DNA from: an uncultured Bacilli bacterium
GTDB taxonomy: Bacteria; Bacillota_I; Bacilli_A; RF39; UBA660
Length of the DNA stretch: 62,482 bases
NCBI GenBank assembly: GCA_934130045.1
Contig: CAKOXI010000005.1
Span: 1-62,482 of the forward strand
Direction: 5' to 3'
Part shown: piece by piece, positions 36,364 to 44,710 of the stretch
Numbering within the stretch: the stretch's first letter is position 1
Layout of the letters: every line of letters begins with the position of its first letter
Program-made: the position numbers and the translations under genes
The notes under the pieces: model-generated
Databases searched by the model: none
Seen by the model: only the letters and a program-made list of their open reading frames with translations
What the model was told of the DNA's origin: nothing

Positions 36364-39300
36364 ATGATTATGAGTTATGATGATTTTAAAAGTATAGTAC
36401 CTGAAAGAACTAAAAAATTTGTAGATAAAGTATTAGAAGTTTATCAATCATATGTTTATCAACATAGTTTTACTATTCAAATAAATTATAAAGGGGTAAC
36501 TGATGATAATTTAGAACTTTTTGTTATTTTTTTATTAGCGCTTGAACAATTTGAAAAAAATAATATATCAATGTCTTTTTTTGATAGGTATAAAAAATAT
36601 AACATTATTACTAATGAATATGTTAATATTAAAATCAAAGATGATGCTATAAGTGATATAAGAATTTTTAATAAATTATCAGAAATATTGTGTCCTTTTA
36701 ATTTTTATGAAAATTATATGTATTTAACCCCAGAACGTATAATTTACAACTATATCTCAGAAGATGATTTATCTGCACTCTTTTATGTTGATTGTAAGGA
36801 AATGGATAAAGAATATAAGAATTTAGCTGATCAAGAGGAAAATAAACTTATACATGATATAGAAATGAATTTTTATAAAGATTTACCTTATGATTTAATT
36901 GTTTTTTTAGAAAATTCTGCTCAAATATTTTACTATTTTAACAGAAATAGTTTCTCAAATGAAATAATTAAAACTTATGATGATTATGTTGTTTCGTCTT
37001 TATTAATTTCAATTTATTTAAATAAAAGTTATATATCAAATTATTTAGATTCTAAAGGTATTACTAAAAATTATATAGGTAAAAAGTTTGAATTTAATTA
37101 TAATAGTTCTTGGAATGTTTTTCTTCCTATTTATGCTACTATTTTAAAAAAATATTATAGTAAAATTATTTTTGAAGGAAAAAATAAAAATATTGAAAGA
37201 AAAAACTTGGGTATTGCCAATGTAATGTCTAATATTTTTGATAATAATTTGACTAATAGTAGAGTAGTTGATTCTATACTTTATGACTTAAATTTAAAAA
37301 GTACTGAATTTGATGATTTTGTAAATAAAGTAAATGATTTTGAAAAAGAATATTTATATTTAAAAGATAAAGAAGAAATAGAAAAATTTTATACTGGTAT
37401 GAATAATGATGTAATTAAATTTTTAGAATTTATTTCAAAAGTTTATACTGTTCTTAATGATAAAAAGTTAGAAGAAATTTTTGATAAAAATTATATAAAA
37501 AATACCAAAGATTTAATGATTATTTCATGTTTTATAGGTAGTTATTTCTTTAATAATAAGTATATAGATTATTTTAAAGATAATGAAATTTCTTATGAAA
37601 AATTACTTAAATTTTTAAATTTAAAAATATCAAGTGAAGATATAAATTCAGTAAATTTTGATTTTGATATAATAAAAAAATACATGAAAAATATTTTTTT
37701 AATTGCAAATAATAAAAATAAAAAAGATTTAACTATTGATCAACTTTTAAATGATATATTAAATAATGAATGTATTAGTAATATAATAACTGAAATCAAT
37801 CCAAATCTTAATTTAAAGTGTAAATTAACTGACATAATTGATGCTTATCTTATTCATAAAGAAGAATTGCGTAAATATGAATTAGAGAAAAAATTTTTTG
37901 GTAATATGAAAAAGGAAACTGTAGAATATATAAAAAAAACTGAAACAATATGTCAGTATATTTCAGAATACAAAGAAAATGTGCTTTTTTTTACATATGA
38001 CGATTTGGTTCAAATATCTTTATTTTTGACACTTGTAGGTGAATATCGATTGTTCCACAAATATGATGAATTAATAATAACATCATTAAACAGTATGTAT
38101 GATCATAATGATATGAAAAAATATCCTAAGTTTGATGAAGTATTGTACAAAGCAGGTTTTACCGATTCAACTAAATATAATATAGATTTTATTTATAATA
38201 ATTTTGGTAAATATGTATTTGGTGGTAATAATAAAAACAAGAAAAAGAAGGATATTGAAATAAAAGATATATTTACTAATATATTTGGTTGTAGTTTTGA
38301 AACTAGTGAAACTTTAAATAAATTTTTATTTGATATAGAATTTGATAAATCAAAGCTAAAAAATTATGATGAATATTTTATTAATTTTAAAGAAGAAAAC
38401 TTTATAGAAAAAGTAAAACTTAAAATACAATATGATTCCATTACAAATTATTATGAAAATTTATCCAAAATATATCAAATTTTAAAAGAAATCGATAGTG
38501 AAAATAATAATATAAATAATATTGAAGATTCTTCACAATTATTAGCATGTTTTACCGAAGAAAATTCTAATTCTAATTTAAGAATTTCTTTATTGAAAAA
38601 TAGAAAAATTAATTTAGAAAGCTATTTAAAATATCTTAATATTTCTAATGAAGAATTTATTAATTATAAAAATAAAGAAGTAAATTATCATATAATTGAT
38701 GAAAAATTTTCACATTTATATTATTTAAGTTTTGATAATATTTTGATGTTTTTATTTGGTAAGTTACCACAATTACCAGGATTATCACAAGTTTCAGAGC
38801 AACATAATAAGTTCGTTGATTATATAAAATCGCTTAATCAAAACCCTAATATAGTTGAAGAAGAAATCAGTTCTGGTAAAGAGGTAATAGTTCCTATGAC
38901 TCAAGATGAACAAATAAAATATTTTAATAGTATTCCAGTTAATAAATTAGAGTATAGCATTTCCTCAGTTTCTTCTTTTGGCAAAGAATTATCAGAGCAT
39001 TCTTTGGTAATTGCTGATGAATATTTAAAAATTGCTTTAATGGATTCAAATGAAAATAGTGTTATTTGTAATATTCAAGAAGAACTTGATAAAATTAATC
39101 CTAAAAAAGATATTAGATCATTTTTTAGAAAAAAGGTGACTGGTGCGAAAAAAATTAAACAAAATAAAGCTATATTAAATAATTTAAATCAATTTTTAGA
39201 GGAAAAAGAAAAAACTTTATATGAACAAATTGAACATTTTGAATATTTAAAAAAATTAATTGCGCTTTATATGTATAGATTAAATAATTATATTTTAAAA

Positions 39301-39813
39301 CTTGAAACTATTGATGATTTTGAAAAAAATGGTAATAGTATTATTCAAAATATGGATTATCAAATAGTTAAACAAATTTACAATGATAAATTAAGTGATT
39401 TTAAAAAATCTTTAATTTTATCTACTGAGCAATATCAAAAAATTAATTTATTATTAAAAACACACGCTATTACATTAAGTAAAATTTCTACATATAGGAA
39501 TACATTTATTCCAAATTTATATATGGAGTTATCTATTCGTGATGGTATTATTAGTGAAAAAGAAAGTATTGATTCTTTGAAGAAAATAAATGATTTATTA
39601 GATAATATGGTTATTACTAATAATAAATTATTAAATCAAAAGGAATTTAATAATATTACGGAAAGGGATATTGTTAAAATTGATGATAATATTAGTAAAT
39701 CTATTACAGATATTTTGATGAATGAACACCTTATTGAAAATAATAATATAAATAAAAAAGATAATTCAGTAAAGGTAAAAAAATATATAATAAAAAAAAG
39801 ATCAGAAAAATAA
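36364..39813 (+). CDS. Very large protein with internal repeats, unknown function
   Basis: A 1149-residue (or 1147 from ATG 36370) soluble protein with no signal peptide and no clear membrane helix. The N-terminal 800 residues contain repeated helical blocks: a D-x-x-hydrophobic stretch ending in N-x-YI-x-YL or similar near 205-230, 382-418, 545-575 and 722-760, and another block with IF-x5-TS or DI-x5-N near 285-320, 455-485 and 632-665. The C-terminal third (about 910-1110) is helical and Lys/Glu-rich and faintly resembles TelA-type proteins. I cannot assign a function. It has its own promoter and terminator. Confidence 0.6.
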   Translation: MIMSYDDFKSIVPERTKKFVDKVLEVYQSYVYQHSFTIQINYKGVTDDNLELFVIFLLALEQFEKNNISMSFFDRYKKYNIITNEYVNIKIKDDAISDIRIFNKLSEILCPFNFYENYMYLTPERIIYNYISEDDLSALFYVDCKEMDKEYKNLADQEENKLIHDIEMNFYKDLPYDLIVFLENSAQIFYYFNRNSFSNEIIKTYDDYVVSSLLISIYLNKSYISNYLDSKGITKNYIGKKFEFNYNSSWNVFLPIYATILKKYYSKIIFEGKNKNIERKNLGIANVMSNIFDNNLTNSRVVDSILYDLNLKSTEFDDFVNKVNDFEKEYLYLKDKEEIEKFYTGMNNDVIKFLEFISKVYTVLNDKKLEEIFDKNYIKNTKDLMIISCFIGSYFFNNKYIDYFKDNEISYEKLLKFLNLKISSEDINSVNFDFDIIKKYMKNIFLIANNKNKKDLTIDQLLNDILNNECISNIITEINPNLNLKCKLTDIIDAYLIHKEELRKYELEKKFFGNMKKETVEYIKKTETICQYISEYKENVLFFTYDDLVQISLFLTLVGEYRLFHKYDELIITSLNSMYDHNDMKKYPKFDEVLYKAGFTDSTKYNIDFIYNNFGKYVFGGNNKNKKKKDIEIKDIFTNIFGCSFETSETLNKFLFDIEFDKSKLKNYDEYFINFKEENFIEKVKLKIQYDSITNYYENLSKIYQILKEIDSENNNINNIEDSSQLLACFTEENSNSNLRISLLKNRKINLESYLKYLNISNEEFINYKNKEVNYHIIDEKFSHLYYLSFDNILMFLFGKLPQLPGLSQVSEQHNKFVDYIKSLNQNPNIVEEEISSGKEVIVPMTQDEQIKYFNSIPVNKLEYSISSVSSFGKELSEHSLVIADEYLKIALMDSNENSVICNIQEELDKINPKKDIRSFFRKKVTGAKKIKQNKAILNNLNQFLEEKEKTLYEQIEHFEYLKKLIALYMYRLNNYILKLETIDDFEKNGNSIIQNMDYQIVKQIYNDKLSDFKKSLILSTEQYQKINLLLKTHAITLSKISTYRNTFIPNLYMELSIRDGIISEKESIDSLKKINDLLDNMVITNNKLLNQKEFNNITERDIVKIDDNISKSITDILMNEHLIENNNINKKDNSVKVKKYIIKKRSEK

Positions 39814-39828
39814 AATTCTGATTTTTTT
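39801..39828. terminator. Bidirectional terminator between the 1149-codon gene and tetR
   Basis: ATCAGAA (39801-39807), 8-base loop, TTCTGAT (39816-39822), followed by T-run on the plus strand and A-rich on the other. Confidence 0.75.
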
Positions 39829-40381
39829 AATTAAAGAGTTTCATAAACCATTTTTTTATATTAAATCCTAATTCATCTAATGTGTAATTACTATTATTTC
39901 TAAAATACTTTAATATTTGACTAACAATTCCATCAACACAAAAATTCATATCTAATTCTAAATATTTAGAATTTATATTTAGATTTTTTAAACAATTATA
40001 AGCAGCATCTATAAAAACTTTTCTTATTTTATCCAAAAATATTAGTGGTTCATCAGAAGAAAGTAACATTTTATATGTATTTTCATTTTCCTTTAAATTT
40101 TTTATAATAACATCAATATAAACATTAACATCATTAATACTTTTTATATCAACATCTTCATTTAATAATAATTCTATTGTATCATTTTGGAATTCTTTTG
40201 CTACATCATAAATATTATCATAATGGGTATAAAATGTTGATCTAGTAATTCCAGCTTTTTTTACAAGATCAGTAACCGTAACAAATTGTAACTCACGCTT
40301 TTCGTGTAATAATTCTACAAAGTATTTTTTTATTAATTCCTTTGTCTTTTTAGAAGAAGCATTCAAGTTTTTGACTTTCAT
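39827..40381 (-). CDS. TetR/AcrR-family transcriptional regulator
   Basis: A 184-residue regulator. The N-terminal helix-turn-helix is clear: FVTVTDLVKKAGITRSTFYT, followed by HYDNIYDV; the rest is helical ligand-binding domain. ATG 40381 has GAGGTG upstream; GTG 40390 lies in that ribosome site. It is divergent from the MMPL exporter gene, and two direct repeats sit between them, so it probably represses itself and the exporter until it meets a ligand, perhaps the exporter's substrate. Confidence 0.85.
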   Translation of the reverse strand: MKVKNLNASSKKTKELIKKYFVELLHEKRELQFVTVTDLVKKAGITRSTFYTHYDNIYDVAKEFQNDTIELLLNEDVDIKSINDVNVYIDVIIKNLKENENTYKMLLSSDEPLIFLDKIRKVFIDAAYNCLKNLNINSKYLELDMNFCVDGIVSQILKYFRNNSNYTLDELGFNIKKWFMKLFN

Positions 40382-40399
40382 ATAATTCACCTCGAAATA

Positions 40400-40408
40400 A
40401 TTATATCA
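40400..40408 (-). promoter_or_regulatory. Extended -10 promoter of the tetR gene
   Basis: Minus-strand TGATATAAT at 40408-40400. The upstream repeat at 40426-40440 falls on the -35 region, which fits autoregulation. Confidence 0.6.
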
Positions 40409-40425
40409 CAAAATTACGATAAATT

Positions 40426-40440
40426 TTGACAGTGTATGAA
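40426..40440 (+). repeat. Direct repeat, copy 1, candidate TetR operator
   Basis: TTGACAGTGTATGAA, identical to the copy at 40457-40471. The start-to-start distance is 31 bases, close to three helical turns. It overlaps the -35 region of the tetR promoter. Confidence 0.75.
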
Positions 40441-40456
40441 AATTTAAACAATTTTA

Positions 40457-40471
40457 TTGACAGTGTATGAA
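40457..40471 (+). repeat. Direct repeat, copy 2, candidate TetR operator and exporter -35
   Basis: TTGACAGTGTATGAA again; its TTGACA may be the -35 of the exporter promoter, although I see no good -10 at the right distance. The adjoining TGTATGAATTTGTACA is imperfectly palindromic (12 of 16 positions). Confidence 0.7.
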
Positions 40472-40558
40472 TTTGTACATTTTGTATCCAAATGTCCTTT
40501 AATGTGTATACATTATTGTACTAAAATATCTTTTGTCAAAGAAAGGAAGATATTGAAT

Positions 40559-43500
40559 ATGAGAAAATTCACAGATTTTATTGTAGAAAAAAGAAATATT
40601 ATTCTTATTTTATTCATAATATTGTCTGCTTTTTGTTTATTTTTATCAACTAAAGTAAATATTAATTCAGATATTACTAAGTATTTACCTGATGATTCAG
40701 AAACAAAAATCGGAAAAGAAATTATGGATTCTGAATTCGAGGAACAAAAACAGAGTGTATTAAATGTAGTTTATAAGGGATTATCTGATGATGAAAAAAC
40801 TAAACTATATAATAATCTTTTAGATATCGATGGTGTTAGCAGTGTTGATTATGATGATACTACAAAATATAATAAAGATGAATATACTTTATATGTTATT
40901 AATGTTGATGATTATGCTTCATCAGATACATCAACAAGTGTTTATAAAGCGATTCAAAAAGAATATAAACCATACGCTACAAGTGGAAGTATTGATGATG
41001 AGAATAAAACAATATTACATTTATGGATAGTAATTTTAGCTATTTCAATGGCTATGGTTATATTAATCATAATGTGTGAATCATATGTTGAACCATTTTT
41101 ATATCTAATATCAATTGGTATGGCTGTATTTATCAATAAGGGTACAAATATAATGTTCCCTAGTGTTTCAAACATAACTGATTCGATAACAGCTATCCTA
41201 CAACTTGCTTTATCTATGGATTATTCAATTATGCTATCAAATAGATATAGACAGGAAAGAGCCAGTGAAAAAGATAAAGTTAAAGCTATGAAAACAGCTT
41301 TATATCACTCATTCAGTTCTATTATGAGTAGTTCTGTAACAACAGTAGTAGGTCTACTTGCACTTGTATTTATGAGTTTCACAATAGGTAAAGATTTAGG
41401 ATTTGTTTTAGCTAAAGGTGTATTTTTAAGTTTGATAGGTGTTTTATTATGTTTACCTGCATTAATTCTTCTATTTGATAAATTAATAGATAAGACTCAC
41501 AAAAAATCTCCTAAATTTAATTTAAAATTTTTAGGAAATATGAATAATAAAATTAAATTTATTCAACCAATAGCTATAATAATAGTATTTGTTGCAAGTT
41601 TCTTATTAAAAGGTAATTTACAAATTTTATATACTGATTCAGAACAAGATGAGGTTGCTAAAATTTTTGGAGCAGATAACCAAATCGCAATAGTATATGA
41701 AAATAAATATGAAGATTTAGTAAGTGATTACTGTAAGTCAATAAATGATCAAAATATTAATCAAGTATTATGTTATGGTAATACAATAAATGAAAAATTA
41801 AAATATAATGAATTAAATCAAAAATTAAGTGATTTAGGTCAAGATACAAGTATTGATGATTATTTACTTAAAGTAATTTATTATAATTATTTTAATAAAG
41901 AAAATATTAAATTATCATCTTTTGATTTTATAAATTTTATAAAAAATGATATATACAATAATGAAAAATTTAATAGTTTAATTACTGATGATATTAAAAC
42001 TAATATTGAACTTTTATCTAATTTTACAGATAAAGATAATGTTTTAAATAATAAAAATATTAAAGATATTTCTAACATTTTAGGAATAAATGAAAGTGAT
42101 GCTTCTGATATCTTATTATTATATAATTCTAAAAATATAAATACTAAGATGACTATAAGTGAATTTGCTAATTTTATTAATAATTATGTTTTAAATGATT
42201 CTAAGTATTCTAGTAGTATTAATAGTGATACTATAGAGTCTATAAAAAAATTATCTTTATTTTCAAACAAAGAATTTATAAATCAAAAATTAAATTATGA
42301 ACAAATGTCAAATGTATTTGGTATAGATAAGGAATTAACTAAAAAATTATTCTTATTCTATAGATTAAAAAGCGATACAAATACAAAATTAACATTAAAT
42401 GAATTTGCTAATTTTGTATATACATTAAAAAGTGATCCTACTTATAGTAATTTAATTAGTGATGATATAAGTAATACAATTAGTATATTAAAACTTTTAT
42501 CAAACAAAGAATTTATTAATACAAAATTTGATTCTAATACAATGAGTAATAATTTAAGTAGTTTTGGATTAAATAAAGAAACAATTGATAAAATTTATTT
42601 ATACTACGCAATTAATAATGATTCAAATAGTGAGATTTCAATAAATGAATTTGTTAAATTAGCGCTTTTCTTATCAAATGATTCAAATTATAGTTCATAT
42701 TTTGATACAGATACTATTAATAATTTGAATAAACTAGATATGTTAACTACATATTATGATAAAGAATTAGATAGTAATACCTTATATTTAATGTTTGGTA
42801 GTGATTCTCTAGACTTAAATACAATTAGTAATTTAGTATCACAATATGGAACTAACAATTTAATGAAACCAATTGATTTTGTAAATTTATTATTAAATAG
42901 TGGGTTAGTAAGTGATGAAGCTTCCCTACAAAAATTAAATTATAGTTTAAATATTATGAATAATGCTCAATCAAAATTAAATTATAGTGATTTAGCTAAT
43001 ACTTTAGGAGTAAACCAAAACTTAGCTAAGACTATATATGGTATTAATGACTATAATAATGGTAAAGTTTCTTTAAGTATAAAAGAATTAGTTAATTTTA
43101 TCTTAAATCATAAAGACGATAGTTTATTAAGTAGCGCTATTACTACTTATTTACCAAGTTTATATTTAGCTAATAATATAATGGAAAATGTAGAAAATAG
43201 TTATACATATAGTGAATTAAGTGATTATTTAAATAGTTTAATGAATAAAGAAATAGTTTCTAAAGAATTATTAAAACAAGTATATTCGTTATATGATTAT
43301 AATTCTGTTGAAACATTAATTACTCCTTATGAATTTGTTAATTTAATAATTAACAATCAAAATGATTCATTATTATCTGGTAATATTACAGTAAATACAC
43401 TTAGTACTTTAAATTTATTAAATACTATTATGAATAGTACTATTAATAATATTTATTATAGTTCTTATGAATTATCAAATTTAATTAATATGGATAATAA

Positions 43501-44620
43501 TACAGTAAGTTTATTATATTCACTATATAATTCTTTATATATTAAAGAAAATATGAATATTTCATTAATAAATTATACTGACTTTATAATTAGTGATGTT
43601 ATAACAAATGATGCATATAAAAATAAATTTGATGAAAAATCAATAGAAAAATTAAATACTGTAAATGATATTATGCATAAAACTATAAATGATTATAAAT
43701 ATGATTCAAAAGAGTTATATAATACTTTAAATAAATTAACTGATAAATTAAATTATGACTTAGTAGATATTTTATATATTTATTATGGAAGTATTAATAA
43801 CTATGATGAGACTTATGAATTAACTGTTGAAAGTTTTGTAAATTATTTATATAAAGATATTTTAAACGATTCAAGATTTAAAGATTTTATTGATAGTGAA
43901 ATGAAAGAAAAAATAAATAGTGCTAATGAGAATATTGGTAGTGCTAAAAACTTATTAGTTACTGATAAATATTCAAGAGCAATATTAAATACAAGTTACG
44001 AATTAGAAGGTGCTGATACTTTAGAATTTGTACAAAATACTTTAGATAAATTTGAAGGAAAAGAAGGAATTTATGTTATAGGTGATTCACCTATGGCACT
44101 TGAAATGAGTAAAACATTTTCTAGTGAATTAGACTTTATAACTATTTTAACAATAATTTTCATATTTGTTGTAGTAGCATTCACATTTAAATCAATACTT
44201 GTTTCAATAATATTAGTATTAATAATTCAAACAGCTGTATATTTAACAATGGGTATATTATCTTTGATGGGTGGAAGTGTATATTTTATTTCCTTATTAA
44301 TTGTTCAAGCAATTTTAATGGGAGCTACAATTGATTACGCAATTGTATATACTTCATATTATAAGGAATCAAGATTGACTATGAATATTAAAGATTCATT
44401 AATTAATGCTTATAATAAATCAATTCATACAATTTTAACTTCATCATCAATTTTAATTATTGTTACATTGATTGTTGCTAATTTCGCCTCAGCAATCGCT
44501 GCAAAAATTTGTGAAACATTATCACAAGGAACATTATGTTCAGTATTGTTAATATTATTAATTCTTCCTGGTATTTTAGCAGCATTTGATAAAGTTATTT
44601 GTAAGAATGGAAAAAAATAG
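40559..44620 (+). CDS. MMPL-family RND exporter with nine ~80-residue repeats
   Basis: A 1353-residue RND/MMPL transporter. N-terminal helix (RNIILILFIILSAFCLFLS), a first extracytoplasmic domain with INSDITKYLPDDSETKIG, a helix bundle with LQLALSMDYSIMLSNRYR, then after one more helix a very large second extracytoplasmic region (about 400-1130) made of roughly nine repeats with an EFANFI-like core, and a final helix bundle with LIVQAILMGATIDYAIVYTS. MMPL proteins export lipids or other hydrophobic compounds with proton motive force. ATG 40559 has AGGAAG upstream; the earlier in-frame TTG 40457 is inside the operator and rejected. Divergent tetR suggests regulated export. Confidence 0.85.
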   Translation: MRKFTDFIVEKRNIILILFIILSAFCLFLSTKVNINSDITKYLPDDSETKIGKEIMDSEFEEQKQSVLNVVYKGLSDDEKTKLYNNLLDIDGVSSVDYDDTTKYNKDEYTLYVINVDDYASSDTSTSVYKAIQKEYKPYATSGSIDDENKTILHLWIVILAISMAMVILIIMCESYVEPFLYLISIGMAVFINKGTNIMFPSVSNITDSITAILQLALSMDYSIMLSNRYRQERASEKDKVKAMKTALYHSFSSIMSSSVTTVVGLLALVFMSFTIGKDLGFVLAKGVFLSLIGVLLCLPALILLFDKLIDKTHKKSPKFNLKFLGNMNNKIKFIQPIAIIIVFVASFLLKGNLQILYTDSEQDEVAKIFGADNQIAIVYENKYEDLVSDYCKSINDQNINQVLCYGNTINEKLKYNELNQKLSDLGQDTSIDDYLLKVIYYNYFNKENIKLSSFDFINFIKNDIYNNEKFNSLITDDIKTNIELLSNFTDKDNVLNNKNIKDISNILGINESDASDILLLYNSKNINTKMTISEFANFINNYVLNDSKYSSSINSDTIESIKKLSLFSNKEFINQKLNYEQMSNVFGIDKELTKKLFLFYRLKSDTNTKLTLNEFANFVYTLKSDPTYSNLISDDISNTISILKLLSNKEFINTKFDSNTMSNNLSSFGLNKETIDKIYLYYAINNDSNSEISINEFVKLALFLSNDSNYSSYFDTDTINNLNKLDMLTTYYDKELDSNTLYLMFGSDSLDLNTISNLVSQYGTNNLMKPIDFVNLLLNSGLVSDEASLQKLNYSLNIMNNAQSKLNYSDLANTLGVNQNLAKTIYGINDYNNGKVSLSIKELVNFILNHKDDSLLSSAITTYLPSLYLANNIMENVENSYTYSELSDYLNSLMNKEIVSKELLKQVYSLYDYNSVETLITPYEFVNLIINNQNDSLLSGNITVNTLSTLNLLNTIMNSTINNIYYSSYELSNLINMDNNTVSLLYSLYNSLYIKENMNISLINYTDFIISDVITNDAYKNKFDEKSIEKLNTVNDIMHKTINDYKYDSKELYNTLNKLTDKLNYDLVDILYIYYGSINNYDETYELTVESFVNYLYKDILNDSRFKDFIDSEMKEKINSANENIGSAKNLLVTDKYSRAILNTSYELEGADTLEFVQNTLDKFEGKEGIYVIGDSPMALEMSKTFSSELDFITILTIIFIFVVVAFTFKSILVSIILVLIIQTAVYLTMGILSLMGGSVYFISLLIVQAILMGATIDYAIVYTSYYKESRLTMNIKDSLINAYNKSIHTILTSSSILIIVTLIVANFASAIAAKICETLSQGTLCSVLLILLILPGILAAFDKVICKNGKK
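41924..43846 (+). repeat. Nine tandem ~80-residue protein repeats inside the MMPL exporter
   Basis: Repeat cores at nucleotide positions 41924, 42161, 42401, 42647, 42875, 43085, 43331, 43580 and 43832 encode DFINFI, EFANFI, EFANFV, EFVKLA, DFVNLL, ELVNFI, EFVNLI, DFIISD and SFVNYL. Intervals are 237, 240, 246, 228, 210, 246, 249 and 252 bases, all multiples of three. Each unit also carries a GI/GL-x5-LYxLY-like stretch before the core and a D-T-I-x2-L stretch after it. DNA-level identity is low, so this is an old repeat. Confidence 0.82.
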
Positions 44621-44637
44621 AGCAATCTATTTTTTTT
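44612..44637 (+). terminator. Terminator after the MMPL gene
   Basis: AAAAAATAGA (44612-44621), GCAA loop, TCTATTTTTT (44626-44635) and T-run. The stop codon is in the stem. Confidence 0.85.
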
Positions 44638-44650
44638 GTTTTAAAAATGA

Positions 44651-44680
44651 AAAATAAGTGTAATTATACTTATTTTTTTT
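44651..44680. terminator. Second hairpin terminator
   Basis: AAAATAAGT (44651-44659), loop, ACTTATTTT (44668-44676), then Ts. It backs up the terminator just before it. Confidence 0.7.
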
Positions 44681-44710
44681 TAATTTCATAAAATTTTATG
44701 AGGTGTTATT

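Noticed and set aside
40457..40558. Upstream in-frame extension of the MMPL protein from TTG 40457
   Set aside because: This segment contains the second operator repeat and no ribosome site; ATG 40559 has a good ribosome site and begins the typical MMPL N-terminus.
41924..43846. CRISPR array or DNA-level satellite in the MMPL gene
   Set aside because: The periodicity is in the protein at about 80 residues, with no conserved DNA repeat and no spacers; it stays in frame throughout.
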